A stretch of 64,000 bases of DNA from Salvia splendens (GCF_004379255.2 NC_056052.1:14850589-14914588); one strand, 5' to 3'; numbered from the stretch's first letter, positions 1 through 11,744 are shown. Numbers and translations are program-made. The notes: generated from the letters alone by a model not told the origin.

Positions 1-1170
1 CATGAAGAGAAGCATAGCGTCGTTTATAGAAAGATTCTAGCAAGTCAGCAAGTGAAGGCTTTACATCAACGACCCTATGGAAAATTGCAGCCCCTCGAGA
101 TTCCAGAATGGAAATGGGAGCATATAGCCATGGATTTTGTGACAAGATTGCCAAAATCCCAGCGAAGAAATACTGCCAGCTGGGTGATTATAGATCGCCT
201 CACCAAAAGTGCCCATTTTATACCAATTTGTATCACGTACGGATCAGACAAGCTGGCATAGATATATGTGCGAGAGATTATACGCTTACATGGCGTACCA
301 GTAACGATCACTTCGGATTGAGATTCGAAATTTACTTCTAGATTTTGGATAAGCCTACAGTGAGAGTTAGGCATTCAGCTGAATTTCAGCACAACATTCC
401 ATCCACAGATGGACGGACAGTCAGAAAGGACGATTCAGACATTAGAAGATATGTTGAGAGCCGTAGTGCTCGACCGTGGAGTAAGCTGGGAGCCAGTACT
501 TCCACTTATAGAGTTCGCCTACAATAACAGTTACCAGGCAACTATAAATATGGTCCCATATGAAGCACTCTATGGGAAAAAGTGTAGATCACCTCTTTAC
601 TGGGATGAAGTTGGTGAGAGAAGGATTCTCGGACCAGACTCCGTTGAGGAAATGATAGAAATTTTCCGACAGATCCGAGGGAGAATCAAAGAAGCCCAAG
701 ATAGACAGAAATCCCATGCAGATGCTCGCAGAACCGATTTACAGTTCAAGGAAGGAGACAAGGTCTTTCTGAAAGTATCCCCATCGAAAGGGATAACCAG
801 ATTTGGCATCAAGGGCAAACTGAAACCGTGTTTTATCGGACCTTACGAGATCCTAGAAACAGTCGGCCCTGTGGCGTACAGAGTAGCGCTCCCGCCAAAC
901 TTCAGAAATGTTCACAATGCGTTTCATGTATCACAGTTAAGGAAATATATGTTTGACCCCAAACACATATTACACCAAGAAGAAATGGTGTTAGAACCAG
1001 ATTTGAGCTATGAAGAAAAGCCAGAAGCCATTCTTGACAGAAAAGTGAAAGAGTTGAGAAATAAAACTTTTGTAATAGTGAATGTCCTATGGAAGCACCA
1101 CGGCCGCGAGGAGGCTACGTGGGAGCTCGAGGACCAGATGAAAGAAAAGTACCCGCAGCTTTCTACCTAA
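1..1170 (+). pseudogene. 3' end of a Ty3/Gypsy chromovirus (Tekay/Del-like) pol: integrase and chromodomain
   Basis: This is the last third of a retrotransposon polyprotein, starting outside the window. Positions 52-261 encode the start of the integrase core (MDFVTRLPKS, then DRLTKSAHF). A frameshift and stops disrupt 261-408. The frame from 409 to the TAA at 1168 reads the rest of the integrase (SERTIQTLEDML, with the catalytic Glu), the GPYEIL segment, and a C-terminal chromodomain at about 1010-1150 (PEAILDRK, VLWKHH, EEATWE). Integrase inserts the cDNA into the chromosome, and in chromoviruses the chromodomain targets chromatin. The DRD segment with the second catalytic Asp is destroyed, so the copy is dead. 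The same region of the element at 20059-30915 is clearly homologous. A polypurine tract and LTR follow immediately, so the element runs on the plus strand. Confidence 0.92.
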
Positions 1171-1202
1171 CTGAGACAAAATTTCGGGACGAAATTTTTG
1201 TT

Positions 1203-1215
1203 AAGAGGGGTAGAA
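1203..1215 (+). other. polypurine tract of the chromovirus
   Basis: AAGAGGGGTAGAA lies directly before the TG of the LTR. It is the expected primer for plus-strand DNA synthesis and fixes the LTR start at 1216. Confidence 0.8.
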
Positions 1216-4200
1216 TGTAATAGCCGAGATTTAGATTCTCGAGTTTCGAAATAAATACTAGATTTTTATGAAAGAGTATTTTATTTCCTGAAGGAAATAT
1301 AAATGCTATATAAGAACTATAAGCTTTTGAGTTACAAAAGTGCTAAAATGAAATACACCCAACTATTACATAGCAAAAAAAAAGGAAATTACAAAGTGAT
1401 CTATGCCATTTCACACAAGACATCTTAGAGGACTTCATTGGCCTCTTCCGCAAGCCGTATCGGCCAGAACCATAGAGAGCCGAAAGGGCGAGACCACCAG
1501 GAATGGCAGCATCAGTAACAGCCTCAGCTCCTGCCCAAAAACGCACGATAGAGATCTTAATCTCATAGGAATAATACGCAAACTACCCACATGTATAAGG
1601 AAGGGGGAGGGGGAACACTATCTTTCGGAAGATGAGAGAAAGATGGGCTAGAAAAGGGAAAGTCCAGCCGGTACAACCCAACCAGTGGCTGCAGGATCCC
1701 TGCAAGGCTGCAACCGGCAGTGGTATCTCCCTCAAATCTGCTATGGCTGGGAAGATCGCCCACATACCCTGCCATCTCTCTGAATGCCTGCCAAAAGGGG
1801 ACAAAACTCATGACTGAGGCAGGGTACAATGCATCACAAAACACCAAAATCAGTTATAATAATCAGAGCATAGCCAGGAGCCTTAAGCTCGTCCAGCTCA
1901 CGAGTACACCCTGCGAAATTGCTGTAGAGGTAACAACCAAATCAGTCTATCAAGGACTACCCTCCAGCCAGAAATGTCAGCCTTTTTTCCGGCTTTTAGT
2001 TAGGCCACTAGTATAAATAGGCCTCAGCCTCTGCCTCCCTCATTATCGCAACAATCGCAACACAGTGAGAGGAACCAAGGCAGGGAGAGGGACCGAGGCA
2101 ACGAGATAACTGAAGTTTGAGCCGAGTGAGAGAGGTAAGGTCGTTCTCCCTCAAACTCAAACAATGTTTTTCATCAACTCATCATGTAGTATTCAACACG
2201 AGAACTTAGGGACACAAAAGCTCAAGAACTTTCAAGCACAGTAGTAATAGCCCCATGACAGTAGCAGATAGTTGAAGCAAGCATCAACGAGAAAAAAAAA
2301 ACAGTGGCAACACCACATAATATCATCCTCGTAAGCCACTGCCCAAGGCTTATAGATAGCATGTTAAATCATGACTGGGATGTCGGAGTATAAAAGGGAT
2401 CACTCCAATCGAACCCAACTAGTCGATCCGTCCTAACGAATCGAAAACCCTAAAATCTCTATGAATAGCTTAACTTCAAAATACGAAATACTGCACCAAA
2501 TACAATTAGTAAACTTAGCTTGAGCGGGATGGAAGGACGACGGAGTCCGGAGGCTGCCGTAAGGCAAGCTGAGCGTGCGACGGCTCGGCTGGGGGAGTCC
2601 TGCGGTGACGCCGTGCTTTTCGAACCAGCAGCGACTCAGCGGCGACGGCGGAAGCCTCGCGAGGCACCGCTGCTACCGGAGCCTCACCTATAAGCACGCC
2701 TAATAACGGCCGAGTTCCAGCTCGATGACGGAGCTCCAGCCGAGAGGAGGCATTGACGGAGGGGAGGGCGACGGTGACGACTGAACGCCGGTGGTTGACC
2801 CCGCGACAGAGGCAGATCGGCGTGAAGAGGAGGAGGCACCGCTGACTCCGAGTGGGGGAGATTAGGGTTTTGAGTTGGTTTAAAATTTAGAGATTGGGGG
2901 AGAGAGAGATCGGGCGATGCAGAAGGGGGTAATTTGGCCATGCCAAATTTATTTACTTTGGGCCTGAATTAATTAATAAAGAGTAGTATTTGGGCCTCAG
3001 AGTTAGGAAAATGATAGAAAGAGAAGGGAAATGGGCCAACTAATTAAAACTGGGCTAATTGCTTAAGAAATAAATACTTTGGGCCAGATTAAATAAATTC
3101 CTAGTTGGGTCTAGAGTTTAGTTGGAGCCATTAATTTAGTTCCAAAGTACAATGGGATTGGTTTCCTAAGCCAAGGGAGAAAAGAAATATTAATCCGTGT
3201 GAAATAGTATTCAGTAAATAATTAGACGAGACTTTTAATAGTCCAAGTAAGTTTCAAGATACTTAAAGAAAATAATACAGGGATATATTTTTGTACCCGA
3301 ACAGTTCGGCAAGACCCCGAATAAATTAAATCACCAATTTAATTAAGGAATTAAGATTCTTAAAATTAGAACGAAGGAAATAAAATAAAGATCACACGCT
3401 CAAGCATGCATACATGCAAGATAAGTAATTACTTAAAGCCTAATTTAAGTATATTAATTTTGTAAAGGAACGTCGTCGCTCGACGAGTAATCTCAGCACA
3501 AGGAAAGCACTCGTTTTGCAATAGTTTAAGCAATCGAGGTGGGCTTTCTCTTCTTTTCCTTCAAAGCTTGTTTTATGTGAAAACATGAATATTTTGAATG
3601 AGTTGTCATGCCCAGTTTTTTATTTATGATTTCCTATTTGTTGGCTATGCCAACCAGTTAAATCGAATTCGGGTCCCAGTAGGGCCGCAGACCCTACTCG
3701 GACTAGTGTACACACAGGGACTTGAGCTAGCGCCAGGTTGGCCGGTCCAGTGACCGTTGGAATGTGGCCACATTCCCGGTTCACACAGATCAGATATGGC
3801 ATATCATTAGAAGTTTAAATGACTGCAGTCTATTTTCATAAAGAAATAATAGTTTTAGTGACCAGGGTTTGTTTTCAGAGAAACTTCGTGTTCACTCAGT
3901 TTGGCTGACAACTAAAAAGAAAATGTTTTCGTCATGAGCCCACTGAGTGCACCAAGTACTCAGCCCTGCATATTTTTTTCTTAATGTGCAGGTTGATCGT
4001 TGTCGCAGCGGATGAGGTGTTGGGAAAGAAAGTGAATTAAGTAGGCAAGAAGGAGATAGCTGATGTAGTATGTCTTCATACATATTACACCGTCTTGGTA
4101 CTCTTCCGCTGCAAGAATCTAGACTTTGTTTTTAGAAAAGACAATGCCCATAAATTTCTCTGATTCAGTATGGTTGTACTCTCTTTCACATTCAGACAAT

Positions 4201-4306
4201 GTTTCTCTTGAATAGATTATCTATTCATGATGAGCTGAGACCATTTAGTAAGTTTTAGTCGCGAAATATCTACATTTTCTTTGACTAGGGAGTTGTGGTC
4301 GTGACA
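1216..4306 (+). mobile_element. 3' LTR of a Tekay-like chromovirus
   Basis: The LTR starts TGTAATAGCC right after the polypurine tract and ends GGTCGTGACA, the same end as the LTRs at 7910 and 20059. It is about 3.1 kb, long as in Tekay/Del elements. It contains the family block around 3937-4000 (GAGCCCACTGAGT, GTACTCAGCCCTGCAT, TGTGCAGGTTGA) that is also seen in the other chromovirus LTRs of the window. A GC-rich segment at 2520-2870 contrasts with the AT-rich flanks. The 5' half of the element is outside the window, so no target-site duplication (TSD) can be checked. Confidence 0.82.
2515..2880. other. GC-rich, gene-start-like segment inside the LTR
   Basis: About 360 bp of CpG-rich DNA in an otherwise AT-rich LTR. 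On the minus strand it reads like a plant 5' leader, with CTCTCTC runs and AAACCCTAATCTC, followed by an open Pro/Ala/Arg/Ser-rich frame. No known protein is recognised. The minus-strand LTR element at 4835-10216 has an equivalent GC-rich block. Confidence 0.5.
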
Positions 4307-4613
4307 TGCGCACACCATCTGCTCCCACTGGTCCAGCCAGCGTCGCGCCAAGGGACACGTCGCTCTCGGCTGGCCTAGGGCTGGGGCTCGGCGTCTCGGC
4401 ATCTCGGCTTGTTCTCGGTCGAACTGCCGCACCGCGCCAACCTCCATCCGTCGACCTTGGTCGAACCCACATGGTGCGATCCGTCTCGCGTGCTCGAACA
4501 ATTCATGTTCTTTGATTCGATTGTTCTTGAGTTCAACATGCATAAAATATATCATGAATTTTGCGAAATTTAAATCCAAATAATCAGAGCCCAAGACTGG
4601 CTCTGATACCAAT
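4307..4613 (-). mobile_element. 5' internal piece of a minus-strand LTR retrotransposon (family B) with primer-binding site
   Basis: Read on the minus strand, an LTR ending in TCA is followed after two bases by TGGTATCAGAGCC (4599-4611). This matches the 3' end of initiator tRNA-Met and is the usual primer-binding site. The rest is an untranslated or early gag stretch, GC-rich at 4310-4480, with no domain I recognise. It is cut off by the chromovirus LTR that ends at 4306, so the plus-strand element inserted here. Confidence 0.7.
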
Positions 4614-4834
4614 TGACGGGTTTGGCAGCGGAAGCGTGCATTCAATTGATCACATACTATCTCGATCTATTTACCAGATTATTTAGACAAAATCTATTCG
4701 CGTAATTCTCACATGTATCATGATCATAACTTGAATTTAATTATGCTTTAGAGTAATTGAAACCTAAAACATGCTCACTACGGAATTAGACAATTTACCT
4801 TGTTGATTTTCCCAAAAATCAAAGTTGGCTAGAG
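4614..4834 (-). mobile_element. family B LTR, first part (interrupted)
   Basis: On the plus strand this starts TGACGGGTTTGGCAGCGG beside the primer-binding site. It is interrupted at 4835 by another retrotransposon and continues at 10222. The last five bases, TAGAG (4830-4834), are the target-site duplication of that insertion. A second, older copy of this LTR family lies at about 18340-20058. Confidence 0.7.
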
Positions 4835-7194
4835 AGTCACGACCGCACTTCCTAAGGATAGAAAGCACGGTGGGTCGCGACTAATGGGGGAATTAAGAAA
4901 CGGGGAAAAAAGGGGAAACAATCAAGGGGTACGATATGTAGATCAAGAGATGAAACTTTATTACCAAATTATAGTCTGAAATAACGAAGCAACAAAGTTC
5001 GTAGGAAAAATAGTCCAACAGAATAAAGATAACATCACAGTTCTAAAACTTGACGTAGCGGAAGCATTTGAGAGTTAGCTACTACTATGTATGAAGACAC
5101 AATAGCAACCAGAACGTTTATTGAATATGGTCTCGGTCCAATGCTCAACATCCTTCGCCTCCCGTCCACGCTCAACCTGCACATAGGGAAAACATATGCA
5201 GGGGCTGAGTACTTGATATACTCAGTGAACTCATGCACAAAATACATTTCATCAATAAAGTTATGTCAAGCCACCGTTTAGTGAAACTCGGGTTTTACTT
5301 TAAAATGCCGAGAAACACTAAAATCATTTCCATAAAAAGGTGCCTGCGCAGGCAAATATCATCGTCATCCCCCATCATGTACCATATCTGAACCATCTTG
5401 TGAAACGAGAATGTGGTCACAAACTCGATCACTGGACCGGCCGACCCATAGGACGGCTCACGATCCCCATCAGTGCACTAGCCTAAGTAGGGCTTAGACC
5501 CTAGTTAGACCCGAATTCGTTAACCATTAAAGTCTAGTAGAATACTATTCTAGTAGACAATCAGATTGGCAATTCAAAACATAAAATACTGCATGACATA
5601 ACATTTAAACCACCCTTATCTCACCATATACATATCATTGCAAATAAAGGAGTTTACGTAATAGAGCCCACCTCAAAAGCTTAGAAATTCCCTTTTATAA
5701 CTTCTCGATCCGACTTTAACGAGCGTGCGAACCACCTTTTCGAAAAACAATAAAGTACACATCAATCTCAATAAAGAAACATTTAGAATGTTGCACTCGT
5801 CTTTTATCTCATTTTTTCCGGTTTTCGTGCATTTTCGATTATTCGGCGACACCCAAGGCGTCGCGTGCGATGCCGGTCGGCCAATCGCGCCCGCCATCCG
5901 TACGTAACACCTTCAACACTTATTTTAGCCCCACAAATTAAATTCTGGCCGCCCACATATTTTAATTTAACTGCAGCCCAAGGATTTAATTTATTTGGCC
6001 CAAGAATTAATTAAAACCCAGCCCATCTTATTTCTCCCATTTTAACATTTGAGCCCAAAGAAAAAAAAAGAGGCCCAACTTAAAAGTCTAACCCACTCCC
6101 TTCCATCACTATCGAATCTCCTCCCTCACGCCTATCTCACTCTCTTCTTCTCTCTCTCTTTCCTTTCTCTCTGTTTTCTTCCTCAAATCCCGTCGCCTTC
6201 CGTCGCCGCTGCTGCCGGCGTGCTCCCCCTCCGCCCCAGCATCCCTCGCCAGCCACCGCCACTGTCTCCTTGGCGGAACTCGCCGCTGAAGCGAGAAGGG
6301 AGGACGGTCGCCGCTCCGCCGCTGCTCGCTGCCACCGCTGCTCGCTGTCGCCGATTCATCACCCGCGTCCACAACCGACGCTCGGCGCTGCTCTGCCACC
6401 GCTGCTGTGTCGCCGCTGCTGTGCAGCCCGTGAGTCAGCCTCCGGTTACCACCGAACCACTCCTGAAACGAACCCGAATCACCCCGAAAACACCCCGAAC
6501 AGCCCCGCACAACCCCAAAAGATAAGTTCCTTATACAAATTATGTTCTTTCGTTTTCAATTTTCAATTCGCAGCAAGGGGTTTCAATTTGTGATGTTCGA
6601 TTCATTGTTGATTGTTGTTGATTGAAATACTTGTGTGGGGGATTGGTGTATGATGCTAAAATGCTAAATGTTCATGATGTTGATATGGGTAGAAATTATA
6701 CCTTGTGACGTAAACTGGGCTGTTGAAACAAAATGGAAGCAACTTCTTCTTCCTCCCCTTCTCTCGGCACTCTCTCGGCTCTCTTTCTCTCTTTCTCTCT
6801 TTGTTCTTGTTGTAAGTGTAATGTGAGAAGAGAAGTGAAAGGGCAGATGTGTTTAAATGGTGTGTCTTTTGGTTGTAGGAATGAATGAGGAAGGTGGAAG
6901 AGTTGAAGGTGGAGGGTCTCCATGGTGGAGTGATCAGCCGAGAGGGAGAGAAAAGAAAGAAGAAGAAAAGGTGTTTGGCTTGTTCCCACATTTTTGGAAT
7001 GGATTGGGCTCCCACCATTTAATTAAATTTGTTTTGGGCTCAATTGGTGTAAGCCCAAGTTTGTATAATATTAATTGGTTGGACTTGTTGATTATTATGG
7101 TCCAAAGCCATTTTAAATAAACATTTGGACTCTAATTATATTAATTATTTCATGACATATATTAATTTAGTACTTAAAAAGTACGGGTGTTACA
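4835..7194 (-). repeat. 3' LTR of the deleted chromovirus
   Basis: This copy is 2360 bp. Its plus-strand start reads AGTCACGACC where the sister LTR has TGTCACGACC, so its terminal base is mutated. The plus-strand end is GTGTTACA. The family block (CTCAACCTGCACATAGGG, GGGCTGAGTACTTGAT) is at 5175-5215. Plus-strand frames at about 6050-6525 are Pro/Arg/Ser-rich and repeat in the sister LTR with frameshifts, so they are not genes. Confidence 0.88.
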
Positions 7195-7205
7195 TTCTAT
7201 CCACC

Positions 7206-7372
7206 TTAATAAAAATATCGTCCCGAAATTTGCTCATTTCTAACAAACAAATTTGGATACTTCTCTTTCATTTTATACTCGAGTTCTCATGTAGTCTCCT
7301 CATAACCAGCATTGTTGTTGCTCAGGCACTCTTTGGCAAAGTGTCCAACTCCACCACATTGTAGCACATACT
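7206..7372 (-). pseudogene. Gag zinc-knuckle remnant joined to the end of the pol chromodomain
   Basis: On the minus strand, 7366-7326 encodes the second half of a CCHC zinc knuckle (CGGVGHFAKEC; the first Cys is one base out of frame). A few codons later, 7310-7206 encodes the tail of a chromodomain (YEETT, stop, ELEYKMKEKYPNLF), as at 1110-1165. In an intact chromovirus about 3 kb of pol separates these two points. The junction near 7315 therefore marks the internal deletion that created this short element. One stop codon follows YEETT. Confidence 0.72.
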
Positions 7373-7894
7373 AGTCCCAATTCTGCATTCACCCAAATGA
7401 TTCTTTCTTTTACAGTTATCATCTAAGGATGGATGTTTCGTGCGTTATTTTCGTTCATGCATTTCGCCCTGGTATGAAGAAACGTAGTAACTTGCTATCT
7501 CGTCAATCTTTCGAACTAGAACAAGTCGTGCTTCACAGGGTCACCATTGTCTCGTCATCTCATCACCCCTTGGAATTCGCTCTTTTCTATGCCTCATTTG
7601 TTCCATCGATAAATATATTGCCTTAAAAGAAAGTATAGTCCGCGCGTATACAATTAGCCTACATCTAAGGCCTTTGAAGTCTACTTTTCATAATATTATC
7701 AATCATACTCCATTCATTACCACGTCCAACATCAATTGCATAAACATTTCTCATTTCAAAACATTTTACCTTCTCTTTTGTTGAGCGCGGCGAGACGGAA
7801 TGTTGAGCCTTCAATGAATACTCTTTTAGTCTAGTGAAACGAGTCTAGACTGGATTGAATAAGAGACTCTCGGTCTAGAGCGGAAGGAATAGTC

Positions 7895-7906
7895 GCTCTG
7901 ATACCA
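7895..7906 (-). other. primer-binding site (tRNA-Met type)
   Basis: The minus strand reads TGGTATCAGAGC three bases after the LTR end at 7910. It shows that the 7910-10216 copy is the 5' LTR. Confidence 0.85.
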
Positions 7907-7909
7907 TTC

Positions 7910-10216
7910 TGTCACGACCGCACTTCCTAAAGATAGAAAGCACAGTGGGTCGCGACTAATGGGGGAATTAAGAAACGGGGAAGAAAGGGGAAACAATCAA
8001 GGGGTACGATATGTAGATCAAGAGATGAAACTTTATTACCAAACTATAGTCTGAAATAACGAAGCAACAAAGTTCGTAGGAAAAATAGTCCAACAGAATA
8101 AAGATAACATCAGAGTTCTAAAACTTGACGTAGCGGAAGCATTTGAGAGTTAGCTACTACTATGTATGAAGACACAATAGCAACCGGAACGTTTATTGAA
8201 TATGGTCTCGGTCCAATGCTCAACATCCTCCGTCTCCCGTCCACGCTCAACCTGCACATAGGGAAAACATATGCAGGGGCTGAGTACTTGATGCACTCAG
8301 TGAACTCATGCCCAAAATACATTTCATCAATAAAGTTAATGCAAGCCACCGTTGAGTGAAACTCGGGTTTTACTTTAAAATGCCGAGAAACACTAAAATC
8401 ATTTCCATAAAAAGGTGCCTGCGCAGGCAAATATCATCGTCATCCCCCATCATGTACCATATCTGAACCATCGTGTGAAACGAGAATGTGGCCACAAACT
8501 CGATCACTGGACCGGCCGACCCATAGGACGGCTCACGATCCCATCAGTGCACTAGCCTAAGTAGGGCTTAGACTCTAGTTAGACCCGAATTCGTTAACCA
8601 TCAAAGTCTAGTAGAATATTATTCTAGTAGACAATCAGATAGGCAATTCAAAACATAAAATACGGCATGACATAACATTTAAACTACCCTAATCTCACTA
8701 TATACATATCATTGCAAATAAAGGAGTTTACGTAATAGAGTCCACCTCAAAAGCTTAGAAAATTCCTTTTATAACTTCTCGATCCGACTTTAATGAGCGT
8801 GCGAACCACCTTTTCGAAAAATAATAAAGTACACATCAATCTCAATAAAGAAACATTTAGAATGCTGCACTCGTCTTTTATCTCATTTTTTTCCAGTTTT
8901 CGTGCATTTTCGATTATTCGGCGGCCGCCCAAGGCGTCGCGTGCGATGTCGGTCGGCCATTCGCGCCCGCCATCCGTACGTAACACCTTCAACACTTATT
9001 TTATCCCCACAAATTAAATTCTGGCCGCCCACATATTTTAATTTAACTGCAGCCCAAGGATTTAATTTATTTGGCCCAAGAATTAATTAAAACCGAGCCC
9101 ATCTTATTTCTCCCATTTTAACATTTGAGCCCAAAGAAAAAAAAAGAGGCCCAATCCCTTCCATCACTATCGGATCTCCTCCCTCACGCCTATCTCTCTC
9201 TCTTCTTCTCTCTCTCTTTCCTTTCTCTCTCTTTTTTCCTCAAATCCCGTCGCCTTCCGTCACCGCTGCTGCCGGAGTGCTCCTCCGCCGCCCCATCATC
9301 CCTCGCCAGCCACCACCGCTATCTCCTTAGCGGAACTCGCCGCTGCAGCGAGAAGGGAGGACGGTCGCCGCTCCGCCGCTGCTCGCTGTCGCCGATTCGT
9401 CACCCGCGTCCACCACCGACGCTCGGTGCTGCTGTGTCGCTGCTGCTGTGCAGCCCGTCAGTCAGCCTCCGGTTACCACCGAACCACTCCCGAAATGAAC
9501 CCGAATCACCCCGAAAACACCCCAAACAGCCCCGCACAACCCCAAAAGATAAGTTCCTTATACAAATTATGTTCTTTCGTTTTCAATTTTAAATTCGCAG
9601 CAAGGGGTTTTAATTTGTGATGTTCGATTCATTGTTGATTGTTGTTGATTTAAATACTTGTGTGGGGGATTGGTGTATGATGCTAAAATGCTAAATGTTC
9701 ATGATGTTGATTTGGGTAGAAATTATACCTTGTGACGTAAACTGGGGTGTTGAAACAAAATGGAAGCAACTTCTTCTTCATCCCCTTCTCTCGGCACTCT
9801 CTCGGCTCTCTTTCTCTCTTTGTTCTTGTTGTAAGTGTAATATGAGAAGAGAAGTGAAAGGGCAGATGTGTTTAAATGGTGTGTCTTTTGGTTGTAGGAA
9901 TGAATGAGAAAGGTGGAAGAGTTGAAGGTGGAGGGTTTCCATGGTGGAGTGATCGGCCGAGAGGGAGAGAAAAGAAAGAAGAAGAAAAGGTGTTGGGCTT
10001 GTTCCCACATTTTTGGAATGGATTGGGCTCCCACCATTTAATTAAATTTGTTTTGGGCTCAATTGGTTGTAAGCCCAAGTTTGTATAATATTAATTGGTT
10101 GGTCTTGTTGATTATTATGGTCCAAAGCCATTTTAAATAAACATTTGGACTCTAATTTTATTAATTATTTCATGACATATATATTAATTTAGTACTTAAA
10201 AAGTACGGGTGTTACA
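7910..10216 (-). repeat. 5' LTR of the deleted chromovirus
   Basis: This copy is 2307 bp, with plus-strand ends TGTCACGACC and GTGTTACA. By eye it differs from the 3' LTR by scattered substitutions and several short indels, for example a shorter CT-rich run near 9815. That suggests an insertion that is neither very recent nor ancient. Confidence 0.88.
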
Positions 10217-10221
10217 TAGAG

Positions 10222-10864
10222 CCTTCTCCACGTGAAGATCTTGAGTACTAAACCACGGATCTTCTGACTGGTTCCCCGACTGTAAACTGATATCAGTGTG
10301 GGCTGATCTCACCAGAATACTAGGACTTGAATAAAGAAGACGGAAAGTGCTCACGGAGGGAGCTGAAAATCGTCCCTCTTCCAGAAAGGGAGGGGGATGA
10401 AAATTATGATGGAAAATAATAATGTGTATTTTCTGTCTTCTTTATTCTCCTATTTATATTAAGTCACATATTGGGCCCGGTCAGGGATCTATGGAAGAAT
10501 TTGGATATGGCCTCCCCCAATTAGCTTCTTACTAATTAAATTGAACCCACAATTTAATATAAGCTTATATTGGAATATTACGAGCATCCACTACAGAAGT
10601 AATATTGTACTGCCCATCCAAATCCAAAATTACAAGTATTCCGGGTTTCCATTTGTTTGTCGTTCATTTTCCGTGCTTAAGATAGAAACGTCCATTAATT
10701 AATTAATGTCTGCTATGAACTTAATTAATTAACATATTATTAACTCCAAGAGTGGACTTAGCAAGAAACGCTTATTTATTATTCATAGAGTAATCAAACT
10801 CCAACTAGCTAGGTTCCATATAATAAAACCTTGTTCCAAGCTCCTCTTGTGGACGTTATCAAAC
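10222..10864 (-). mobile_element. family B LTR, second part
   Basis: This continues the LTR interrupted at 4834 (GCCTTCTCCACGTGAAGATC onwards). Its landmarks, CTCCACGTGAAGATCTTGAG, then an AATAAAGAAGAC stretch, then ATCTATGGAAGAATT, have counterparts in the older copy at 18490-18830. The right boundary near 10864 (GTTATCA) is an estimate. Confidence 0.6.
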
Positions 10865-10867
10865 GAG

Positions 10868-11335
10868 ACTCACCTCGCGCACGAAGACTCCTCCAGAGAG
10901 ACCATCGCCTCCCAAAGCAGAGCCAGAGGCACCTGAGGAGAGACCACACTCAACCAAGGAGAAATCAGAAGGTACAGAGGAAAAGTGGCAGCGGATCATT
11001 GAGTTCATGATAAAAAATTCGTGGAGGCCAATGAGAAGCAACGGGCATTTCTCGAGCTCCAGAATGAAAATATGACTCAAGCACTCTCTCTGATTGAGAG
11101 AATGACAAATATGGCGGAGCAGAACAACCAGTTGACCCTCCAATGCTTATTCGCTGCTTCAACCTCAAAAGGAAGCCAACCTCAGGAGACCACTCCAGAC
11201 ACGACATCTACCAGGACACTTAGAAAAAGGAAGACCACCAACCAACCACCATTTGACCTGCCAACCTCATCCACGACCAAGAGGATTAAGTCGGAGAAGC
11301 AATCTCGTTCCCAAGGGTGCCAGAAAAAGGACTAA
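10868..11335 (+). pseudogene. C-terminal fragment of a retroelement ORF with coiled-coil segment
   Basis: Two frames join here. From 10868 a Pro/Glu/Lys-rich frame runs to about 11010, and after a frameshift 11021-11335 continues. The second part has a charged, Leu/Met-rich helical stretch (about 45 residues from ANEKQRAFLELQNENM) likely to form a coiled coil, then a Thr/Ser- and Lys/Arg-rich tail. No enzyme motif is present. Its position upstream of the hairpin region and polypurine tract suggests the end of a retroelement polyprotein or extra ORF. I do not recognise a specific family. Confidence 0.45.
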
Positions 11336-11460
11336 GCTAGCAGAACCAAGTGAACTTTAGTTTTTGGTTCTAATTTTGCTTCATTTCAGCTTAAGCATGA
11401 TCCTTCTGCCAGTATATATATGTTGACTGTTTTTTCTTCTGCATGTTTATATGTGTACTT

Positions 11461-11668
11461 CTCCCACTTAGCTCAGTGCCTGGTCTAAGTGTGAGAAGTT
11501 TATCTGTTTTTCCTTGTCAATATGTGTATGTATGTTTTTATGATGTTCTCACACTTAGCCCATTGCATGGTCTAAGTGTGAGAAGTTTTTGTTAAAGTTA
11601 TGTTTTATATATTTTGGTTTTATGTCTGGTCATCTCACACTTAGCCTACTTCTTGGCCTAAATGTGAG
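11461..11668 (+). repeat. three successive hairpins with a CTCACACTTAG stem
   Basis: At 11461-11496, 11548-11582 and 11634-11668 the same inverted arrangement occurs: (C)TC(A/C)CACTTAG, a 12-14 base loop, then CTAA(G/A)TGTGAG followed by AAGTTT. The stem is 10-11 bp. It lies in the untranslated region between the coding remnant and the polypurine tract. Confidence 0.75.
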
Positions 11669-11744
11669 AAGTTTGTTTCTCTATTTTTGACACCAACCAC
11701 CTGTTTTCCACTTCATTAAGTCACTTGAGGACAAGCTGTAATGA

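Larger units (their letters stand above)
4835..10216 (-). mobile_element. internally deleted chromovirus (two LTRs, 715-bp interior), TSD TAGAG
   Basis: Two highly similar LTRs (4835-7194 and 7910-10216) flank only 715 bp of interior. TAGAG occurs at 4830-4834 and 10217-10221, a perfect 5-bp target duplication, so this is one insertion event. It runs on the minus strand: a primer-binding site complementary to tRNA-Met (7895-7906) follows the 5' LTR (7910-10216), and a polypurine tract precedes the 3' LTR near 7195-7205. The interior lacks protease, reverse transcriptase, RNase H and integrase, so the element can only have moved using proteins made elsewhere, if at all. It sits inside the family B LTR. 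Confidence 0.9.

Noticed and set aside
4217..4645. 142-codon minus-strand frame
   Set aside because: It crosses two element borders (LTR end at 4306 and the primer-binding site at 4599-4611), so it cannot be one gene.
6049..6525. 158-codon plus-strand frame rich in Pro, Arg and Ser, and its counterpart at 9125-9592
   Set aside because: It lies in LTR sequence, is frameshifted between the two sister LTRs, and shows no domain. It is better explained by GC-rich LTR composition.
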